Shown here in pieces: positions 1 to 6,269 of a stretch of 17,341 nucleotides of DNA. Every line of letters starts with the position of its first letter. Position 1 is the first letter of the stretch. The translations under genes and the position numbers were made by a program. This DNA is from Thermoplasmata archaeon. GTDB lineage: Archaea; Thermoplasmatota; Thermoplasmata; Lutacidiplasmatales; UBA184. The stretch lies in assembly GCA_030040035.1 (NCBI GenBank), contig JASHUJ010000100.1, positions 1-17,341 on the forward strand, given 5' to 3'. A model generated the notes under the pieces. It searched no databases, was not told the origin of the DNA, and saw only the letters and a list, made by a program, of their open reading frames with translations.

Positions 1-1
1 C

Positions 2-1294
2 GGCGGGACCGACATGGACAACACCGTCACCGAGTGGATCGCCGCGGAGTTCCAGAAGGAGTCGGGGGTGGACGTGCGCTCCGACAAGATGGCGATGCAG
101 CGCGTCCGCGACGCGGCGGAGAAGGCGAAGATCGAGCTCTCCTCGACCGCCGAGACCCAGGTGAACCTCCCGTTCCTCACCGCGACCCACGAGGGGCCGA
201 AGCATCTCGCCCTCCCCTTGACCCGGGCCAAGCTCGAGGAGCTGGTGCGCCCGATCGTCGAGCGCTGCCGTTCGCCGGTCGACCAAGCGATCAGGGACGC
301 GAAGGTCCCGAAGGACCAGATCAACCGGATCGTCCTGGTCGGGGGGCCGACGCGCATGCCGGTCGTTCAGAAGTTCCTCGAGCAATCGATCGGCCGCCCG
401 ATCGAGCACGGGGTCGACCCGATGGAGTGCGTCGCGATGGGCGCCGCGATCCAGGCCGGGGTGCTCGCCGGCGAGGTCAAGGATGTGGTCCTGCTCGACG
501 TGACGCCGCTCTCCCTCGGTGTCGAGACGCTCGGGGGGGTGTTCACGCGCCTCATCGAGCGGAACACCACGATCCCGACCCGCAAGAGCCAGATCTTCAC
601 CACCGCGGCCGACAACCAGTCGTCGGTCGAGATCCAGGTCTTCCAGGGCGAACGGCCGATCGCGGCGGACAACGTGGCGCTCGGGAGCTTCCTCCTGACC
701 GGGATGCCCCCCGCACCGCGCGGGGTCCCGCAGGTCGAGGTCAGTTTCGACATCGACGCGAACGGCATCCTCAACGTCTCTGCGAAGGATCTCGCGAGCG
801 GTCGCAAGCAGGGCATCACGATCTCGGCCTCGAACAAGCTCTCGAAGGACGAGGTCGCGAAGATGGTCCACCAGGCGGAGGAGTTCGCCGAGAAGGACAA
901 GGAGCGCGCCGACCTCATCAGCGCCCGCAACCACGCCGAATCGCTCGCGTACGAGGCCGAGCGGCTCATCACCGAGCAAAAGGACAAGGTCGACAGCGCC
1001 GACGCGGACGGGATCCGCGAGAAGGTCAAGGCCGTCCACGACGTCGTGGCCCGCAAGGACGCGACGAAGCCGGAGATCGAGGCGAAGACCGACGAGCTCA
1101 CCCGGGCGCTCCACGCCGTCTCGCAGAAGTTGTACCAGGCCGGGGCCCGACCGCCGGGCGGCGAGGCTCCCTCCGAGCCCTCGAGCGAAGAGGTACCGCC
1201 CACCGGGGATGCCGGCTCGAGCGCCCCCGGCGCCGTCGACGCCGATTTCAAGGTCGTCGACCACGACGGGGGACCCGAGAAGGGCCAGTCGTAG
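2..1294 (+). CDS. dnaK: Chaperone DnaK (Hsp70), 3' part, 5' end outside window
   Basis: This is the C-terminal two thirds of an Hsp70 chaperone, which binds exposed hydrophobic peptides in the cytosol in an ATP-controlled cycle with DnaJ and GrpE. The reading frame is already open at base 2 (GGTDMDN, the Hsp70 'GG-x-D-x-D' region), so roughly the first 225 residues lie upstream. Visible parts, in order, are the end of the ATPase domain with the phosphate/adenosine motif VLVGGPTRMP, the interdomain linker VLLDVTPLSLGVET, the beta-sandwich substrate domain (including FDIDANGILNVSAKD), the helical lid, and a Gly/Ser/Pro-rich tail ending in an acidic VDADFKVVD-type segment as in bacterial DnaK. 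Archaeal DnaK genes are generally considered to be of bacterial origin. No dnaJ follows. The next gene is a convergent citrate synthase only 18 bp away. The family call is secure. Confidence 0.97.
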   Translation, partial: GGTDMDNTVTEWIAAEFQKESGVDVRSDKMAMQRVRDAAEKAKIELSSTAETQVNLPFLTATHEGPKHLALPLTRAKLEELVRPIVERCRSPVDQAIRDAKVPKDQINRIVLVGGPTRMPVVQKFLEQSIGRPIEHGVDPMECVAMGAAIQAGVLAGEVKDVVLLDVTPLSLGVETLGGVFTRLIERNTTIPTRKSQIFTTAADNQSSVEIQVFQGERPIAADNVALGSFLLTGMPPAPRGVPQVEVSFDIDANGILNVSAKDLASGRKQGITISASNKLSKDEVAKMVHQAEEFAEKDKERADLISARNHAESLAYEAERLITEQKDKVDSADADGIREKVKAVHDVVARKDATKPEIEAKTDELTRALHAVSQKLYQAGARPPGGEAPSEPSSEEVPPTGDAGSSAPGAVDADFKVVDHDGGPEKGQS

Positions 1295-1312
1295 GGTCGG
1301 CGTCGTTCCCGT

Positions 1313-2461
1313 TCAGTTCGAAGGGTCCGCCGGCGCCCGCGCCACCGGGCGCGGCCAGTGCTGGCCCTTCGGCACGCCGACGTAGTCGATGTCGGGCCGG
1401 ATGAGCCGGTTATCGGACGCCTGTTCGAGCGCGTGGGCCGCCCAGCCGGCCGTCCGGGCGACGGCGAACGTCGGCGTGAACAGCCCGGGCGGAAGCCCCA
1501 CCGCTTCGAGCACGACCGCGCTGTAGTACTCCACGTTCGTGTACAGTCGCGCGTTCGGCTTCGCCCGGCGCAGCGCGTCCAGCGCGATCCGTTCGACGAG
1601 CTCCGCGAGCTCGAGCCGGTGGGGATCGGCGACCCGTCGGGCGATCGCGTGGAGGGCGATCGCGCGAGGGTCCTCCGTCTTGTAGACCCGGTGGCCGAAT
1701 CCGTAGAGGACCTCCTTCCGGGCGAGGCGTTCCGCGATCCACGTCGCGGCCCGCTCCGGACTCCCGATCGCGTCGAGCATCTCCGAGACTCGGCTCGGTG
1801 CCCCTCCGTGGACCGGTCCTTTGAGGGTGCCGAGCGCGCCCGTCGCTCCGCTGATGAGATCGCTCTGCGTCGAGATCGCGACCCGCAGGGCGAAGGTCGA
1901 TGCGTTCATGCCGTGGTCGGCGAGGAGGTCGAGATATCCCTCGAGCGCCCAGACCTTCGCGGGCTCCGGGGACTCGCCGGTCAGCATCCAGAGAAAATTG
2001 GCGGCCTGGCTCCCGGCCTCCTGCGGGGCGACGGGCGGACGGCCCGCCGCCCGTCGGACGTAGCGCGCCAGGAGCACCGGAGCCCGCGCGATGAGCCGCA
2101 AGCCCTCTTCCACCGTGGGAGGGTAACCGTACGATCCATCCCCGAGCGCCGAGAGGATGGTACGTAGCGCCTCGAGCGGCGGGAGGTGCGGGTCGAGCGC
2201 GTCCACGACCCGCTCGATCGACGGTGGAACGGGCCGCGCGCGCCGGAGCCCCTCGACGATCTCCGGGGACGGATCCGAGCTCGGCGGCTCGCCGTAGAGG
2301 AGCAGGTGGACGACCGACTCGTAGGGCACGCCGGGCACGAGCTCATCGATCGAGAAGCCCCGGTACACGAGTTCGCCGGTCTCGCCCCCGACCCAGGAGA
2401 TCCGGCTGACGCCGACCGAGACGTCGTCAAGGCCCTTTGAAACGTGGGGCGAGGACTTCAT
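1313..2461 (-). CDS. gltA: Citrate synthase
   Basis: Condenses oxaloacetate with acetyl-CoA to citrate, the entry step of the TCA cycle. The product is 382 residues, the usual size of the short, non-allosteric archaeal and Gram-positive type. Catalytic histidines are seen at H218 (GPVHGGAPS) and H257 (GFGHRVYKTEDPRA, the family signature). The third catalytic position, normally Asp in NVDFYS, is Glu here (E311 in NVEYYSAVV). Some Bacillus-type citrate and methylcitrate synthases appear to share Glu. The C-terminal FTPTFAVART...HALEQ region that binds substrate is present. The ATG at 2461 sits about 26 nt behind a TATA-like element, which fits a leaderless mRNA. The gene is convergent with dnaK (18 bp gap) and divergent from lsm. 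A 2-methylcitrate synthase role cannot be excluded from sequence alone. Confidence 0.95.
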   Translation of the reverse strand: MKSSPHVSKGLDDVSVGVSRISWVGGETGELVYRGFSIDELVPGVPYESVVHLLLYGEPPSSDPSPEIVEGLRRARPVPPSIERVVDALDPHLPPLEALRTILSALGDGSYGYPPTVEEGLRLIARAPVLLARYVRRAAGRPPVAPQEAGSQAANFLWMLTGESPEPAKVWALEGYLDLLADHGMNASTFALRVAISTQSDLISGATGALGTLKGPVHGGAPSRVSEMLDAIGSPERAATWIAERLARKEVLYGFGHRVYKTEDPRAIALHAIARRVADPHRLELAELVERIALDALRRAKPNARLYTNVEYYSAVVLEAVGLPPGLFTPTFAVARTAGWAAHALEQASDNRLIRPDIDYVGVPKGQHWPRPVARAPADPSN

Positions 2462-2481
2462 ACGGGCGCGAGCCGGGCGTC

Positions 2482-2493
2482 GGGCTTAGCGTC
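2482..2493 (-). promoter_or_regulatory. Putative TATA-like element for citrate synthase
   Basis: Read on the minus strand, the segment GACGCTAAGCCC is the only A/T-richer patch upstream of the citrate synthase start. Its centre lies about 26 nt from the ATG at 2461, the distance expected between an archaeal TATA box and the transcription start, so the mRNA would be leaderless. The match to a consensus TATA box is weak. The call rests on spacing and on similarity to the element facing the other way (CGCTAA in both). Confidence 0.35.
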
Positions 2494-2513
2494 AGCGGCC
2501 CCCCGAGGCACGG

Positions 2514-2525
2514 AAACGCTAAAGG
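2514..2525 (+). promoter_or_regulatory. Putative TATA-like element for the lsm-ribK-raSEA-nadE operon
   Basis: AAACGCTAAAGG is an A-rich patch in an otherwise GC-rich 87 bp divergent intergenic region. It is centred about 29 nt ahead of the GTG at 2549, which fits a leaderless transcript of the operon and supports choosing that internal GTG as the Lsm start. The consensus match is modest. Confidence 0.4.
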
Positions 2526-2548
2526 ACGGCGCCCGGGTCGCTTCGGCC

Positions 2549-2788
2549 GTGACGGAGGGCCCCCCCCATCTCCTCGACCGGCTCGTCCAGCAGCGGGTCT
2601 CCCTGACGCTGAAGGACGCCCGTATCCTCACGGGCAAGCTCGTCGGAGCAGACGAGCACATGAACCTCGTCCTCGAGGACGCCGAGGAGACAACGGCCGA
2701 AGTGAAGCGGCATCTGGGCCGGGTCGTCCTGCGCGGTTCGAACGTCGTGAGCGTGAACGCGCCGAAGGGCGGCGGGTCCTCGTCGTGA
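2549..2788 (+). CDS. Archaeal Sm-like (Lsm) RNA-binding protein
   Basis: A 79-residue Lsm protein. Archaeal members form hexameric or heptameric rings that bind U-rich single-stranded RNA and take part in RNA processing and tRNA/sRNA metabolism. The Sm1 motif covers about residues 16-46, with the uridine-contacting stretch DEHMNL (N39). The Sm2 motif is GRVVLRGSNVV (residues 57-67), where RGSN replaces the more usual RGDN. The frame is open further upstream to 2444, but that extension has no Lsm similarity and would overlap the divergent citrate synthase start. GTG at 2549 begins just before the N-terminal helix (HLLDRLVQQ) and has a TATA-like patch about 29 nt upstream. It heads a four-gene operon. 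Its stop overlaps the next gene's start as GTGA. Confidence 0.93.
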   Translation: MTEGPPHLLDRLVQQRVSLTLKDARILTGKLVGADEHMNLVLEDAEETTAEVKRHLGRVVLRGSNVVSVNAPKGGGSSS

Positions 2789-3483
2789 CCGCGGCGCCCA
2801 CGAACGACCCGCGACGACCCCGCGCGCGCGGCGAGGAGCTGGCCGTCCTCAAGCTGCTCGCGCTCGCCGGCGCCGACCATACTCCCGTGGTGTGGACCTC
2901 GCGCGAGCTCGGCGAGCGGATCGGGATGAGCCAGCAGGCGGCCGACCGGTACTTGGTGGCGCTCGAGAAGCAAGGGCTCGTCAGTCGCGCGCTCGCGCAG
3001 CGCCGGCAGCGCCTCCTCTTGACCCCGAAGGCGATGTCCGTCCTCCGTACCGAGTTTCACGGGTATCGCCGGATCTTCGAGGGCGCGGCCCGGATCTCAT
3101 TCTCGGGCGAGGTGACGAGCGGACTCGGCGAGGGGCGCTACTACCTCACGCAGCCCGGGTACGTCGTCCAGTTCTCCGAGCGCCTCGGCTACACGCCCTA
3201 CCCCGGCACGCTCAACGTCCGCGTGGGGCCGGCCGCCCTGCGGAAGATCGAGCTCGTGCGCGAGTGGTCCGGGATCCGGATCGACGGCTTCACCGCGTCC
3301 GGGCGCACGTTCGGGGGCGCCACCTGCTACGCGGCCCGCATGAACGGCCATGCGTGCCACCTGATCGTCCCCGACCGCTCGCACTACAAGGACGTGGTCG
3401 AGTTCGTCGCCTCGGACTGTCTGCGGGAGGCGCTGCCGGTGAAGGACCGCGACTCGGTGGAGATCGACGTCGAGGAATCATGA
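2785..3483 (+). CDS. ribK: CTP-dependent riboflavin kinase with N-terminal helix-turn-helix
   Basis: Phosphorylates riboflavin to FMN using CTP rather than ATP, the archaeal route to flavins. The 232-residue product has two parts. Residues about 15-90 form a winged helix-turn-helix (TSRELGERIGMSQQAADRYL, then a LEKQGLV wing-like segment). Residues about 100-232 form the DUF120 kinase domain, with the glycine-rich nucleotide motif GLGEGRYY (113-120) and YPGTLNV (139-145). Kinase-only versions (Methanocaldococcus type) and HTH-fused versions (Thermoplasma type) are both known. This is the fused form, so the protein may also bind DNA as a flavin-responsive regulator, as proposed for this architecture. 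GTG at 2785 overlaps the lsm stop by four bases, and the 3' end overlaps raSEA as ATGA. A longer in-frame start at 2437 was not chosen because it runs through lsm. Confidence 0.94.
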   Translation: MTAAPTNDPRRPRARGEELAVLKLLALAGADHTPVVWTSRELGERIGMSQQAADRYLVALEKQGLVSRALAQRRQRLLLTPKAMSVLRTEFHGYRRIFEGAARISFSGEVTSGLGEGRYYLTQPGYVVQFSERLGYTPYPGTLNVRVGPAALRKIELVREWSGIRIDGFTASGRTFGGATCYAARMNGHACHLIVPDRSHYKDVVEFVASDCLREALPVKDRDSVEIDVEES

Positions 3484-4502
3484 GCCCGGCGTCGCTCGCC
3501 CGGACGGTGGCGCGGGACCGTCGGCCCCCTCCCGCCGCACCCGACAGCGCGGGGCGGCTGGTCAACCGGTGGACCGAAGCCGAGGCCTTGCACGGCGAAC
3601 GGGTCCGGGCCTACGTCGTGATCCTGAAGACCCGGGGCTGTTACTGGGCGGACGTCAAGGGCTGCTCGATGTGCGGGTACTCCCGCGACACGCTCGGGCG
3701 CTCGGCGAGCCCGGCGGAGCTCGGGCGCCAGATCGAGGAGGCGCTCGATGGTTACCGGGACGAGCCGTACGTGAAGGTCTACACGTCGGGGAGCTTCCTC
3801 GACGACCGAGAGGTCGACGCGGAGAGCCGGCGGGCGTTCGTGCGCGCCTTCGCGGGCCGGGCGCGCCGGCTCTTGATCGAGACGTTGCCCGAGTTCGCGA
3901 CCGAGGAGCAGCTCGCACCGCTCACGGCCGAGTTCGGCGGCGAGCTCGAGGTCGCCTTGGGCCTCGAATCGACCGATCCGCTCGTGCTCGCCCGGTACGT
4001 CCACAAGAGCACGGGTCCCGACGCGTACTTCGCCGCGGCCGAACGCCTTCGCGCCCTCGGAATCTCGACCAAGGCGTACCTGCTCCTCAAGCCGCCGTAC
4101 CTCACCGAGGGCGAGTCGGTCGCGGACGCGGTCCGTTCGATCGGGGAAGCGGCCGGCCGTTTCGACTGCCTGTCCGTGAACCCGGTGCACATCCAGAACG
4201 GCACGGTCGTCGAATGGCTCTACCACCGGGGCCGGTACCGGCCGCCGTGGCTCTGGAGCGTCGTCGAGGCGCTGCGTCGCGGGGCCCTCCGGCGAGGGAC
4301 CGCGCGTCTCGTCTCGTTCCCGACGGCCGGGGGGCTGCCGCGCGGTCCGCACAACTGCGGTCGGTGCGACCGGGACGTGCTCGCGGCGATCGAGGAGGCC
4401 AGCTTGACCCAGGAATTCTCGATGCTCGAGCGACTCGCCTGCGCCTGCCGCGAAGAGTGGGCGGCCGTGCAGCGTCTGGAGAGTCTCGGGGTCGAAGCGT
4501 GA
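3480..4502 (+). CDS. raSEA: Radical SAM archaeosine synthase beta subunit (RaSEA)
   Basis: A 340-residue radical SAM enzyme of the archaeal family (TIGR01210) now assigned as RaSEA. It acts with ArcS to turn the lysine adduct of preQ0 at position 15 of tRNA into archaeosine. The iron-sulfur motif is C54-x7-C62-x2-C65 (GCYWADVKGCSMCGY), with the wide first spacing that marks this family instead of the standard CxxxCxxC. Other family landmarks are YTSGSFLDDREV, GLESTDPLVLARYVHKS, LLLKPPYLTE, VNPVHIQNGT, and the C-terminal cysteines HNCGRCD and CACREE. Its partners, tRNA-guanine transglycosylase and ArcS, are not in the window. Its start overlaps the ribK stop (ATGA) and its stop overlaps the nadE start (GTGA), so translation is probably coupled. 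Function follows from family similarity. Confidence 0.88.
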   Translation: MSPASLARTVARDRRPPPAAPDSAGRLVNRWTEAEALHGERVRAYVVILKTRGCYWADVKGCSMCGYSRDTLGRSASPAELGRQIEEALDGYRDEPYVKVYTSGSFLDDREVDAESRRAFVRAFAGRARRLLIETLPEFATEEQLAPLTAEFGGELEVALGLESTDPLVLARYVHKSTGPDAYFAAAERLRALGISTKAYLLLKPPYLTEGESVADAVRSIGEAAGRFDCLSVNPVHIQNGTVVEWLYHRGRYRPPWLWSVVEALRRGALRRGTARLVSFPTAGGLPRGPHNCGRCDRDVLAAIEEASLTQEFSMLERLACACREEWAAVQRLESLGVEA

Positions 4503-5308
4503 GCGCCCTCCTTCCCCGCGCCCCGCCGTTCGCCGTCGCCACGATCCACCAATTCCTGCGCGCCCACGCCCTCGCGCCCGGCCTCGACGGCGTGGTCGTG
4601 GCCCTCTCGGGGGGGATCGACAGCGCTCTCGTCGCCCGGCTCGCCCGGGACGCCCTCGGGCCGGACCACGTCCTCGGCGTGCAGATGCCCGACGCGCAGT
4701 TCCCGCCGGAGCTGCTCGCGGAGACGGAGGCGTTCGGTCAGGGACTCGGGATCGAAATGCGCACCGTTCCCATCGCCCCGGTGATCGCGGCGTTCCGGGA
4801 GTTGCTGCCGGAACTCTCGGACCGGATCGCCCTCGGCAACGTCGCGGCCCGGGTCCGCATGGTGGCCCTGTACGCGATCGCGCGGGAGCGGCACCGCTTG
4901 GTCGCGGGCACGGGGAACAAGTCGGAGATCCTCCTCGGCTACTTCACCAAACACGGCGACGGCGGGGTGGACCTACTGCCGATCGGCGATCTCTACAAGA
5001 CCGAGGAACGCCAGATCGCCCGCGAGCTCGGGCTCCCGGAGCGCATCCTGGCGCGACCCCCGACCGCGGGGTTCTGGGAGGGGCAGACCGACGAGTCCGA
5101 GCTCGGGTTCACGTACGACGAGGCCGATCGGGTCCTGTTCGGGCTCGAGCAGCTTCGGGGCGACGAAGAGATCGCCCGGCTGACCGCGATCCCGCTGGAG
5201 CGGGTCCGCCGGGTCCTGGAGCGCGTCGAGCGCCACCGGCACAAGCGCCGCCCGGCTCCGATCCCGAAGCTCGGCCTGCGGACGATCGGGATCGACTGGC
5301 GGGATTAG
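4499..5308 (+). CDS. nadE: NH3-dependent NAD+ synthetase
   Basis: Amidates nicotinic acid adenine dinucleotide to NAD+ using ATP and ammonia, the last step of NAD synthesis. The 269-residue product is a single N-type ATP-pyrophosphatase domain, with the PP-loop SGGIDS at residues 37-42 and the conserved stretches GTGNKSEILLGYFTKHGDG, LLPIGDLYKTEERQIARELG and PPTAGFWEGQTDESELG. There is no N-terminal glutaminase (nitrilase) domain, so free ammonia or a separate amidotransferase must supply nitrogen. This is the common archaeal form. The GTG at 4499 overlaps the raSEA stop in a GTGA junction and is the only start that removes the shadow of raSEA from the frame. It is the last gene of the operon. 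A GC hairpin and a T-rich patch follow within 35 bp. Confidence 0.95.
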   Translation: MSALLPRAPPFAVATIHQFLRAHALAPGLDGVVVALSGGIDSALVARLARDALGPDHVLGVQMPDAQFPPELLAETEAFGQGLGIEMRTVPIAPVIAAFRELLPELSDRIALGNVAARVRMVALYAIARERHRLVAGTGNKSEILLGYFTKHGDGGVDLLPIGDLYKTEERQIARELGLPERILARPPTAGFWEGQTDESELGFTYDEADRVLFGLEQLRGDEEIARLTAIPLERVRRVLERVERHRHKRRPAPIPKLGLRTIGIDWRD

Positions 5309-5314
5309 GGGTCG

Positions 5315-5339
5315 GGGGCTCCGGGCCCCGGTACGTTTT
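5315..5339 (+). terminator. Possible terminator hairpin plus T4 tract after nadE
   Basis: A 5-bp GC stem (GGGGC at 5315-5319, GCCCC at 5325-5329, loop TCCGG) lies 6 bp after the nadE stop. TTTT follows at 5336-5339. Archaeal termination relies mainly on T-rich tracts, and four Ts in such a GC-rich genome is the richest patch here. The same Ts also look like the promoter of the next gene, so the call is tentative. Confidence 0.3.
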
Positions 5340-5367
5340 ACGCCTCGGGCGCTCGCTCGGGCGTACC
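5330..5367 (+). promoter_or_regulatory. Putative promoter with inverted and direct repeats ahead of the CDIN1-like gene
   Basis: The T-rich core GTTTTACG (about 5335-5342) is the only TATA-like sequence in the 76 bp gap. It would start transcription near 5362-5366, about 20 nt ahead of the ATG at 5385. It is embedded between the arms of an inverted repeat (GGTACG at 5330-5335, CGTACC at 5362-5367). Downstream of the core the octamer CTCGGGCG occurs twice (5344-5351 and 5355-5362). The arrangement could be an operator, but short GC-rich repeats also arise by chance. Confidence 0.35.
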
Positions 5368-5384
5368 TCGCTCTCGGATCGCGC

Positions 5385-6269
5385 ATGGATCGGCAGACCT
5401 ACCAGCGACTCTACGACGCCCTCGCGACGTACGAGGACGTCCACCGGATCGCGCACGCGGAGCACTGGGACGAAGAGCTGCTGTTCGTCATCCACACGCA
5501 CCGCGTCACGCGGGACGCGACCCGACGATTCTACGTCGTCAAGCGCCAGGTCCCCCGGCTCGTGCAGCAGTACCGCAAGGGCCGTTCGATCCTCGAGATC
5601 GCCGCCGAGTGGAAGTTCCCCCCGGTCCTGATGGGCCAGCAGATGCTTGGCGAGCTCGGGATCCCCCGCAAGAAGGTCTGGCAGACGTTCCTCCACCCCG
5701 AGACCGCCCCCGACGACCGCCTGCGGCGCGAGGTCGAGGCCTTGCTCGCGGCGGACATGATCTACTCGCCGCGGGGCATGGAGCTCCAGCGGGACCGCGG
5801 GCGCCGAGGCGAAGAGCGGCTCCAGCGCTGGCTCGAGAAGCACGGCATCGGATACCGGACGGAGAAGGACCTCCGCGGAAAGTATGCCAAGACGCCCGAC
5901 GCGCTGCTCGACGAACCGATCGTCTTCTACGGCCAGAAGCTCACGTGGATCGAATCGAAAGCGAATTTCGGGGACGACGTCGAGCTCCGCAAGAACCTGA
6001 AGCGCCAGCTCGGCCCCTACACCGAGATCTTCGGCGAAGGCGCGGTCGTCTATTGGTACGGGTACGTCGACGGGGCCGTGTCCCCGGACGGCATCCTGCT
6101 CTGGGACGGCACGACGTTCGAATCGATCACGCCGGTCGTGCCAGCGCGTCCCGAGCGATCTCCCGCTGCGCACCCGTCGCGAGATCACGTTCGACCAGCG
6201 CACCCGGCGTCGCCTCCTTCAGCCCCACGATCAGGGCTCGACGGCACCGGCGGCGCGCCGCCTCCCTGA
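5385..6269 (+). CDS. Archaeal homologue of CDIN1/C15orf41 (TPD-motif PD-(D/E)xK nuclease)
   Basis: The 294-residue product matches the pattern of the family containing human CDIN1 (CDAN1-interacting nuclease 1, formerly C15orf41), predicted to be PD-(D/E)xK nucleases. The defining TPD motif is at residues 170-172 (KTPDALL), followed by E190-x-K192 in TWIESKANFGDD and a VVYWYGY strand. Together D172, E190 and K192 give the expected metal-binding/catalytic set. E143 or E144 in the helix before the core may add another acidic ligand. Residues about 55-95 look like a helix-turn-helix (RSILEIAAEWKFPPVLMGQQML), suggesting nucleic-acid binding. Conserved sequence ends near residue 250. The last 40 or so residues are Pro/Arg/Ser-rich and lie antisense to the 3' end of hisS. 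No function has been established for the archaeal members as far as I know. A DNA repair or processing role is an inference. Confidence 0.85.
   Translation: MDRQTYQRLYDALATYEDVHRIAHAEHWDEELLFVIHTHRVTRDATRRFYVVKRQVPRLVQQYRKGRSILEIAAEWKFPPVLMGQQMLGELGIPRKKVWQTFLHPETAPDDRLRREVEALLAADMIYSPRGMELQRDRGRRGEERLQRWLEKHGIGYRTEKDLRGKYAKTPDALLDEPIVFYGQKLTWIESKANFGDDVELRKNLKRQLGPYTEIFGEGAVVYWYGYVDGAVSPDGILLWDGTTFESITPVVPARPERSPAAHPSRDHVRPAHPASPPSAPRSGLDGTGGAPPP

Noticed and set aside
1358..2167. A 269-codon open frame on the plus strand opposite citrate synthase
   Set aside because: Arg-rich antisense shadow; the minus strand carries the full citrate synthase signature.
2437..2784. Upstream extension of the riboflavin kinase through the lsm gene
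   Set aside because: That segment is the out-of-frame shadow of lsm. The GTG at 2785 gives the expected HTH-kinase length and a standard GTGA junction.
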